Positions 1-5,093 of a stretch of DNA of 9,565 nt are shown here, in pieces; position 1 is the stretch's first letter; each line of letters starts with the position of its first letter. The notes under the pieces are model-generated. The model saw nothing but the letters and a program-made list of their open reading frames with translations, searched no databases and was not told the origin of the DNA. Origin of the DNA: an uncultured bacterium (GTDB lineage Bacteria; Bacteroidota; Bacteroidia; Bacteroidales; CAIWKO01); contig CAIWVT010000668.1 in assembly GCA_903916135.1 (NCBI GenBank), positions 1-9,565 of the forward strand. The letters run 5' to 3'. The translations under genes and the position numbers were made by a program.

Positions 1-126
1 GTTTTCTTTATGATTCTTACTTTATATTACAATTTAAAAAACTGATAATAAACCATTTAAAATATGTCAAATCTATTAAATAAATAACCATCTATGAAGT
101 TGTCGTTCTATATGTTTTTTTTTCTT

Positions 127-134
127 TATTTTTG
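127..134 (+). promoter_or_regulatory. Possible -7 box of a Bacteroidota promoter for the cytochrome locus
   Basis: TATTTTTG matches the Bacteroidota -7 consensus TAnnTTTG and lies 54 bases before the first start codon. A TTG at 100-102 could be the -33 element, but the 24-base gap is slightly longer than the usual 17-23. The surrounding 1-188 stretch is very AT-rich and holds no convincing gene. No promoter-like match was seen between genes one and two, so this would serve at least both. Confidence 0.4.
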
Positions 135-188
135 CATCGAAATTCAATATTATTCATTGATTATTAAAAACAATTTAAAATTTATTCC

Positions 189-560
189 ATGAAGAAAATC
201 TTATTTTTTTGCCTTATTGCAAGTGGCATGGTTGTGCTTTTCAACAGTTGTGAAAAAGCCACCATCGATCAGGGGTCAACATCAATTAATTTAAATGCAC
301 CAGTTGACAGTGTGTATTTTGCTGCTGATATCCTTCCAATTTTATCCTCAAATTGTGTTAGTTGTCATAGCAGTCAAACTCCCATAATGGAAGCAAGTGT
401 TGCCTATGCAAATATCTTGACTAAAGTTACGATTGGTTCACCAGAAACAAGTGTTTTTTATCTTAAGTTAACTTCTGTTGGCACTCCTCACTACTCGAGA
501 GCCTCCGAAGCTCAAAAGGATAAAATATATTATTGGATCAAACAAGGTTGCGAAGAATAA
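189..560 (+). CDS. Monoheme c-type cytochrome lipoprotein
   Basis: This 123-residue protein is predicted to be a lipid-anchored, one-heme electron carrier. Residues 1-20 are a lysine-led hydrophobic signal peptide ending in a lipobox-like LFNSC, with Cys21 as the lipidation site. A single heme-binding motif, CVSCH, lies at 56-60 after an 'ADILPILSSN' lead-in, typical of the small cytochrome domains common in Bacteroidota and Planctomycetes. The C-terminal 'IYYWIKQGC' helix also fits that fold. Homologues usually have a Met-Pro before that helix as the sixth heme ligand. Here the equivalent segment reads 'GTPHYSRAS', with no Met, so His101 or Met67 may be the ligand. A second cysteine sits at 121. 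It lies 43 bases upstream of the beta-barrel gene with no terminator between, so the two are probably co-transcribed. Whether it faces the periplasm or the outside cannot be seen. Confidence 0.85.
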   Translation: MKKILFFCLIASGMVVLFNSCEKATIDQGSTSINLNAPVDSVYFAADILPILSSNCVSCHSSQTPIMEASVAYANILTKVTIGSPETSVFYLKLTSVGTPHYSRASEAQKDKIYYWIKQGCEE

Positions 561-603
561 TTAATTAATAATCAAAGTATTTTCTATTAAAAAATTACAA
601 ATT

Positions 604-1551
604 ATGAATAAAAAAATTTACTTACTCGTAATATCATTATTATTTTCTGTAGCTATGTATGCTCAAAATAATGAACAAGCAAAAAAGGATTCAATAGATT
701 TGGCTAAAGCCGAAGGCAAAAAACCCGTTGATGAACAATGGGGTTGCACAATGTTGATTGATGCTCAAACAAGTTTAATTCCTGCCAAAGGGAGTTTAGA
801 ATTGCATATTCAACATCGCTTTTCACCTTTTACTAATGGAATACACGACTTATTTGGAATATATGGTGCTTCAAACATTCGTATGGCTATGCAATATTCT
901 ATCTTAGATCAGCTTTCTGTAGGGTTTGCTACTGAAAAAGACAGTAAATATCAGGAGTTTTTTGCCAAAGGAAAACTTTTAGAACAAAACGTAAGCGGTT
1001 CCATTCCCCTATCATTGACATTGTATGGCAATGCTACTATAAGTGGTCGTCCTAAAGTTTATTACGGTGTTGACAGTACCTACAAATTTAAAGACCGCAT
1101 GTCATATTTTGCACAGTTAATTATTGCTCGTAAATTCTGTAAAGAATTTTCTTTAGAGGTTGGTGCAAGCTACAGCCATATTAATAAAGTTGAAAGCGAA
1201 AAATTTACGGAGACAGTTGATTCAATGATGGTAACAAGCTACAAACCTATTTACGAAAACGGTATTTTTGGAATAACAGCAGGAGCCAGAATTAACTTCT
1301 ATAATTATATGTCGTTTCTATTGGAATACGATCAAGGATTTTTTACCAAGGTCGCAGAGAATCAAATGGCATTTCCAAAACCTAATGTTGCCATAGCATA
1401 CGAAATTGCAACCCCTACACATTGTTTTCAGGTATTTGTTTCATCGTATAAAGGACTAAATCCTCAGGACAATTTCGCAAAAAATAAATATGATTTTAAG
1501 AAAAAGGAAGGTCTTATGATAGGTTTCAATATAACGATACGATTAAGATAA
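604..1551 (+). CDS. DUF5777 family outer-membrane beta-barrel protein
   Basis: This 315-residue protein has a cleavable signal peptide (residues 1-21, ending 'AMYAQ'). It is followed by a body of alternating polar and hydrophobic strands typical of an outer-membrane beta-barrel. It resembles the DUF5777 family: an early 'SLIPAKGSLELHIQHRF' segment, then 'DLFGIYGASNIRM', 'SVGFATEKDSKY', 'SGSIPLSLTLYGN', 'QLIIARKF', and a late 'HCFQVFVSS' to 'GLMIGFNI' ending. The family has no firmly established function that I know of, but it often sits beside c-type cytochrome genes in Bacteroidota. Here it directly follows a cytochrome lipoprotein and precedes a soluble cytochrome c. That suggests a role in outer-membrane electron or substrate passage, which is inference. 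It carries no CxxCH motif of its own. The last residues (IRLR) lack the terminal aromatic typical of BAM-assembled barrels, which is a small oddity. The family call is from recognised sequence pattern, not from a search. Confidence 0.8.
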   Translation: MNKKIYLLVISLLFSVAMYAQNNEQAKKDSIDLAKAEGKKPVDEQWGCTMLIDAQTSLIPAKGSLELHIQHRFSPFTNGIHDLFGIYGASNIRMAMQYSILDQLSVGFATEKDSKYQEFFAKGKLLEQNVSGSIPLSLTLYGNATISGRPKVYYGVDSTYKFKDRMSYFAQLIIARKFCKEFSLEVGASYSHINKVESEKFTETVDSMMVTSYKPIYENGIFGITAGARINFYNYMSFLLEYDQGFFTKVAENQMAFPKPNVAIAYEIATPTHCFQVFVSSYKGLNPQDNFAKNKYDFKKKEGLMIGFNITIRLR

Positions 1552-1560
1552 ATGATATTC

Positions 1561-1608
1561 CAATTATTGTACAGAATATTCTTTAAATAAAAATTGGTAC
1601 GGTAATTG
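1561..1608 (+). other. Intergenic stem-loop after the beta-barrel gene
   Basis: The arms at 1561-1572 and 1597-1608 can form a 12-pair RNA stem including two adjacent G-U wobbles, around a 24-base loop. The loop contains the palindrome GAATATTC. There is no clear T-run after it, so it is a poor terminator. It may be an intercistronic processing or stability element, or chance in AT-rich DNA. Confidence 0.3.
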
Positions 1609-1650
1609 TTTAAGCTATTTACAAATAAATAAATTAATAATTAAAAAATC

Positions 1651-1656
1651 AAGGAG
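1651..1656 (+). promoter_or_regulatory. Strong Shine-Dalgarno site for the small cytochrome c
   Basis: AAGGAG sits six bases before the ATG at 1663, an ideal position for pairing with the end of 16S rRNA. None of the other coding regions in the window has a comparable site, in keeping with the general rarity of such sites in Bacteroidota. It supports the chosen start and suggests a highly translated protein. Confidence 0.75.
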
Positions 1657-1662
1657 AAAAAA

Positions 1663-2040
1663 ATGAAAAGTTTAAAAATGTTTGTGGCAATTGCTATTGT
1701 GGTTGCTGTTTCTTTCAGTCTTGTTTCGTTTGAAATGGGATGGGTTGTTCCTGCTGCAGATGCAGCTATTAGAAACCCTGTAACAACTAGTGCTGCTTCA
1801 GTAGCAGCCGGAAAAACTGAATACACCGCTAAGTGTAAAATGTGTCATGGTGCAACTGGAGTTGGCGTTGGTACAATGGCAAAACCATCAAATTTCACTT
1901 TACCAGCATTTAAAGCTCAAACTGATGGTGCTATTTTTTATAAAATAAACTCTGGCTTTGATAAAATGCCTTCTTACAAAACAAAAATTGCTGATGCTAA
2001 CACCAAATGGAATATAGTTAATTATTTACGCACCCTGTAA
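1663..2040 (+). CDS. Small soluble class I cytochrome c
   Basis: This 125-residue protein is a predicted periplasmic monoheme electron carrier. Residues 1 to about 35 form a signal peptide: Lys at 2 and 5, a hydrophobic core near 7-21, and a possible cleavage around 'AADAA'. The heme site CKMCH is at 58-62 inside the classic 'AGKTEYTAKCKMCHGATG' context. Met102 in 'DKMPSYK' is the expected sixth ligand, and a C-terminal helix 'WNIVNYLRTL' completes the cytochrome c fold of the CBB3/Cytochrome_C type. The gene has its own strong Shine-Dalgarno sequence and is followed by an intrinsic terminator, so it ends a transcript shared with the lipoprotein cytochrome and barrel, or is made separately. 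It is a plausible shuttle between the large inner-membrane cytochromes and the outer membrane (inference). Start choice is well supported by the ribosome binding site. Confidence 0.92.
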   Translation: MKSLKMFVAIAIVVAVSFSLVSFEMGWVVPAADAAIRNPVTTSAASVAAGKTEYTAKCKMCHGATGVGVGTMAKPSNFTLPAFKAQTDGAIFYKINSGFDKMPSYKTKIADANTKWNIVNYLRTL

Positions 2041-2079
2041 TTATCTGATTAATTAAAATACAACAAAATCAATTTATCG

Positions 2080-2117
2080 AAAATCACGAATTCTTCATTT
2101 GACGAATTCGTGATTTT
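2080..2117 (+). terminator. Intrinsic terminator after the small cytochrome c
   Basis: A perfect 14-pair inverted repeat (2080-2093 and 2104-2117, core AAATCACGAATTC) encloses a 10-base loop that can close further by two pairs. The 3' arm runs into TTTTTT (2114-2119). The A-run on the left arm would give some function on the opposite strand too. Confidence 0.85.
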
Positions 2118-2197
2118 TTCATTTATTACATCAATAAGTAGCATCACTATTACCATGAAAATTTTCCAACAATAGTATGTATTAATAAATAAACAGA

Positions 2198-4990
2198 ATG
2201 AAAATGTTAAATTATTTCAAGACCATTTCCTTTTTTTTTATACTAAGTTTTTTATCTATTTCGAGTAACACTTTCGCTCAAGCAAACGAGGATTGTTTGG
2301 CGTGTCATAGTGACAATTCTTTATCGAAATTAGTAAATGGAAAAGCAGTATCCTTGTTTGTTAATGAGAATATTCTTAAGAATTCAATTCATAAAAACGT
2401 AAAGTGTATTGGATGCCACAAAGATGCTAATGTAACAGAATTTCCGCATCCCGAAAATCTTCAGACCGTTGATTGTGGTAGTTGTCATAAAAATGCTCAA
2501 TACCAGTTTGCATTAAGTATTCATGGGCAAGCATTCAAATTTAATGCTCCTTATGCCCCCGATTGCAAAGAATGTCATGGAAAACATGACGTATTGTCGC
2601 ATACTTCTCCCAAGTCAACTACGTATAAAATGAATATCCCTGTTTTGTGCGGAAAATGTCATAAAGAAGGTGCACCAGTTGCTCGCTTGTATAATATTAC
2701 CATGCAAAATATTCTAACGAACTATAGTGAGAGTATTCATGGTAAAGGTTTATTTGAATTCGGATTGATTGTTTCTGCCACATGCAACGACTGTCATGGA
2801 AACCATTTGATTTTGCCTCATACCAATCCGCAATCAACAACATCAAGTTCCAAAATTGCAAGCACATGCATGAAATGTCATGCAAATATAGAGCAAGTAC
2901 ATAAAAAAGTTATTAAAAGAGATCTCTGGGAGAAAAAAGCAGGTACTGTTCCTGCCTGCAATGATTGCCATTCATCGCATATCATTAAAGCCCAAAAGGC
3001 AGAAACAATTATTTCTAATCAAGTTTGTTTGAAATGTCACGACACGGACAAAGCCTTTAAAACTGTTAATGGTCAAAAAGTTTCATTAAAAATAAATAAA
3101 GAAGATTTTATTAATTCTGCACATAAAAACTTTGCTTGCAATAAATGTCATACAGATGTATTAATTGATAATAAATCAACAGTTCGTCCATGTTTGCCTG
3201 TCAAGAAAGTTGATTGTTCTATTTGTCATGAAGCTGTTTCTGACATATATATTAATAGTGGTCACGGACAAGCATATTTCAGTAAAAAATCAAATGCACC
3301 ATATTGTACAGATTGTCATGGAACTCATAAAGTACTGAGCAGATATGATGATCTCTCAGTTACCAACAGAGCCTCTATTCCAAAACTATGTGGTAAATGT
3401 CATAATAAAAATGGTAAGGCGGTTATTAATACCCATTTGAAAGAAATTGATGCTTTCAGCGATTATTCCTCAAGCGTTCATGGAAAAGGATTAATGGAAA
3501 AAGGCTTGCTTGCAAGTGCGGTATGTACCGATTGTCACACTTCTCATAATATTTTAAAGGAATCTGATCCTAATTCAACTGTTAACTCGGCACATATTCC
3601 TGCAACTTGTGGTGCATGTCATAAAAGTATTTATCACGACTACATCAGTAGTGATCACTCTATCTTGAAAAATACAGACGACAAGAAATTCCCTACTTGT
3701 GCCAATTGTCATACCGCTCATAGGGTTACAGAAATTGATAAAGATGAATTTTTAACACAGATTACGCTTCAATGCGGCTCGTGCCATAAGAAACTTTCCG
3801 AAACCTATATGGAAACCTACCATGGCAAGGCATATACTTTGGGATATTTAAAAGCTGCAAGATGTTCCGATTGTCATGGCGCACACAATATTCTTAATAT
3901 AGCAAATCCTGAATCAAGTGTTGGTCAAAAGAATATTGTAAAAACCTGTAAGAAATGTCATAAAGATGCAAATGTTGAGTTTACAGGATACTTGACACAC
4001 GCCACACACAATGATAATAATGTACTTTACTATACATTCTGGGCAATGACCATTTTACTCTTTAGTGTTTTTGGAATCTTCGGAATTCATACACTATTGT
4101 GGATTCCACGTTCCATTATTGAAGCGCGCAAAAAGAAACGTCATGCGAAACCTCAAGGTGAAGTGAAATACTTCCGTCGTTTTACAAGAAGTCAACGGAT
4201 TACTCACATTTTTGTAATTCTTAGTTTCTTGCTGCTGGCATTAACAGGTATGATGTTGAAGTTTGCTCACATGGGTTGGGCAAATAATATGGCTAAATTA
4301 ATCGGTGGAGTTCACGTTGCAGGAAATATACATCGTTTTGCAGCATTAATCACTTTTGGTTACTTCTTCTTCCATGTGATTTCCTTATTCAAAATGAAAA
4401 GAGAGAAACGCTTAAAATTGATACCATTTATCTTTGGACGCAATTCTTTGATGTTTAACAAGCAAGATTTGAGAGATGCTAAAGCTACCGTTAAATGGTT
4501 CTTAGGATTAGGCGAACGTCCTAAATATGGACGTTGGACCTATTGGGAAAAGTTTGATTACATGGCTGTTTTCTGGGGTGTTGCTGTTATTGGTTTTTCT
4601 GGTTTGATTTTATGGTTTCCTGAACTTTTCACCAAACTATTGCCTGGGTGGATTATCAATGTTGCTCAAATCATACATAGCGATGAAGCGCTATTAGCCG
4701 TGGTGTTTATATTTACAATACATTTTTTCAATACACACTTACGTCCAGAAGCTTTCCCAATGGATACTGTTATATTCACAGGGCATGTGGAGGCTGAAGA
4801 ATATAAAATTGACAGACCTAAAGAATGGGAAGAAATGGAAAATGCAGGTACTTTGGATAATTTTGTTGTGAAGAAAGAAATCAAGAGTTCCTGGTTGAAA
4901 GTGGTGAAGTTTTTTGGCTATTTATTCTTGATCACTGGACTTCTTCTTGTTATTCTTATTATCTTCTCGCTTATAGCAGGAACTTACTAA
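2198..4990 (+). CDS. 19-heme cytochrome c fused to a cytochrome b membrane domain (CbcL-like quinone oxidoreductase)
   Basis: This 930-residue protein is predicted to be an inner-membrane menaquinone oxidoreductase that wires the quinone pool to periplasmic hemes. Residues 1-28 are a signal peptide ending 'NTFAQ'. Nineteen CxxCH sites begin at residues 33, 70, 93, 123, 151, 196, 224, 254, 277, 314, 340, 370, 398, 443, 471, 501, 526, 556 and 584. Many are followed by 'G-x-H' and preceded by 'S-x-H-G' histidines that can serve as distal ligands. From about 608 there are six membrane helices (about 609-635, 668-687, 710-731, 788-807, 828-847, 902-926). Their histidines 670, 712, 726, 827 and 842 are conserved in the downstream paralogue and are candidate b-heme ligands, as in the cytochrome b561/FdnI type. 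The basic loop 'EARKKKRHAKPQ' places the first connecting loop in the cytoplasm, leaving the hemes outside. The arrangement recalls Geobacter CbcL, which has nine c hemes. The direction of electron flow and the partner are unknown. Confidence 0.9.
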   Translation: MKMLNYFKTISFFFILSFLSISSNTFAQANEDCLACHSDNSLSKLVNGKAVSLFVNENILKNSIHKNVKCIGCHKDANVTEFPHPENLQTVDCGSCHKNAQYQFALSIHGQAFKFNAPYAPDCKECHGKHDVLSHTSPKSTTYKMNIPVLCGKCHKEGAPVARLYNITMQNILTNYSESIHGKGLFEFGLIVSATCNDCHGNHLILPHTNPQSTTSSSKIASTCMKCHANIEQVHKKVIKRDLWEKKAGTVPACNDCHSSHIIKAQKAETIISNQVCLKCHDTDKAFKTVNGQKVSLKINKEDFINSAHKNFACNKCHTDVLIDNKSTVRPCLPVKKVDCSICHEAVSDIYINSGHGQAYFSKKSNAPYCTDCHGTHKVLSRYDDLSVTNRASIPKLCGKCHNKNGKAVINTHLKEIDAFSDYSSSVHGKGLMEKGLLASAVCTDCHTSHNILKESDPNSTVNSAHIPATCGACHKSIYHDYISSDHSILKNTDDKKFPTCANCHTAHRVTEIDKDEFLTQITLQCGSCHKKLSETYMETYHGKAYTLGYLKAARCSDCHGAHNILNIANPESSVGQKNIVKTCKKCHKDANVEFTGYLTHATHNDNNVLYYTFWAMTILLFSVFGIFGIHTLLWIPRSIIEARKKKRHAKPQGEVKYFRRFTRSQRITHIFVILSFLLLALTGMMLKFAHMGWANNMAKLIGGVHVAGNIHRFAALITFGYFFFHVISLFKMKREKRLKLIPFIFGRNSLMFNKQDLRDAKATVKWFLGLGERPKYGRWTYWEKFDYMAVFWGVAVIGFSGLILWFPELFTKLLPGWIINVAQIIHSDEALLAVVFIFTIHFFNTHLRPEAFPMDTVIFTGHVEAEEYKIDRPKEWEEMENAGTLDNFVVKKEIKSSWLKVVKFFGYLFLITGLLLVILIIFSLIAGTY
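2294..3961 (+). repeat. Internal tandem duplication of an octaheme module (protein-level repeat)
   Basis: Within the 19-heme protein, hemes 1-8 (residues 33-276, bases 2294-3025) correspond one to one with hemes 9-16 (residues 277-525, bases 3026-3772). The offset is 244 residues for the first two hemes and exactly 247 for the next six. Non-heme sequence is shared as well: 'LVNGKAVSLFVNE' pairs with 'TVNGQKVSLKINK', 'NSIHKN' with 'NSAHKN', and 'SIHGKGLFEFGLIVSATCNDCH' matches 'SVHGKGLMEKGLLASAVCTDCH' in most positions. Hemes 17-19 (bases 3773-3961) repeat the 30- and 28-residue spacing of hemes 3-5 and 11-13. The copies have diverged at DNA level. Confidence 0.88.
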
Positions 4991-4994
4991 TTAC

Positions 4995-5013
4995 GAATCT
5001 TTTTTTAAGATTC
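4995..5013 (+). other. Short hairpin just after the 19-heme gene
   Basis: GAATCTT (4995-5001) and AAGATTC (5007-5013) form a seven-pair stem around five T residues, four bases after the stop codon. No T-run follows the stem, so it is unlikely to terminate by itself. It may protect the 3' end of the upstream message. Confidence 0.35.
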
Positions 5014-5034
5014 AGCATTGAAAACTAGCTTATA

Positions 5035-5073
5035 GGGTTTTTGTTGAGGATTATCTTCAGCAAAAACCCTTTT
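5035..5073 (+). terminator. Strong terminator-like hairpin between the two multiheme genes
   Basis: The arms 5035-5050 and 5054-5069 can form a 16-pair stem (two G-U pairs) starting with GGGTTTTTG and ending CAAAAACCC. The loop has three bases and the stem is followed by TTTT at 5070-5073. By form it is an intrinsic terminator for the 19-heme gene. It ends only 20 bases before the next start codon, leaving no room for a normal promoter downstream, so partial read-through, attenuation or mRNA processing are alternatives. Confidence 0.8.
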
Positions 5074-5093
5074 AACTTAAATAAAAATACTAT

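Noticed and set aside
68..75. A reverse-strand TAnnTTTG match (CAAATCTA on the + strand), which could drive a leftward gene.
   Set aside because: No -33 element is found at a suitable distance, and single matches are expected by chance in such AT-rich sequence.
3..83. An open frame of 26 codons entering from the left edge and stopping at 81-83, possibly the tail of an upstream gene.
   Set aside because: It is too short and too low in complexity to distinguish from chance in AT-rich DNA, and no family resemblance is seen.
2157..2166. The palindrome GAAAATTTTC upstream of the 19-heme gene as an operator.
   Set aside because: A 10-base A/T palindrome is common by chance at this composition, and no second copy is evident at the other promoters.
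2155..2175. A seven-codon mini-ORF (ATG to TAG) ahead of the 19-heme gene that might be a leader peptide.
   Set aside because: It has no ribosome binding site, no regulatory codon run and no associated attenuator structure.
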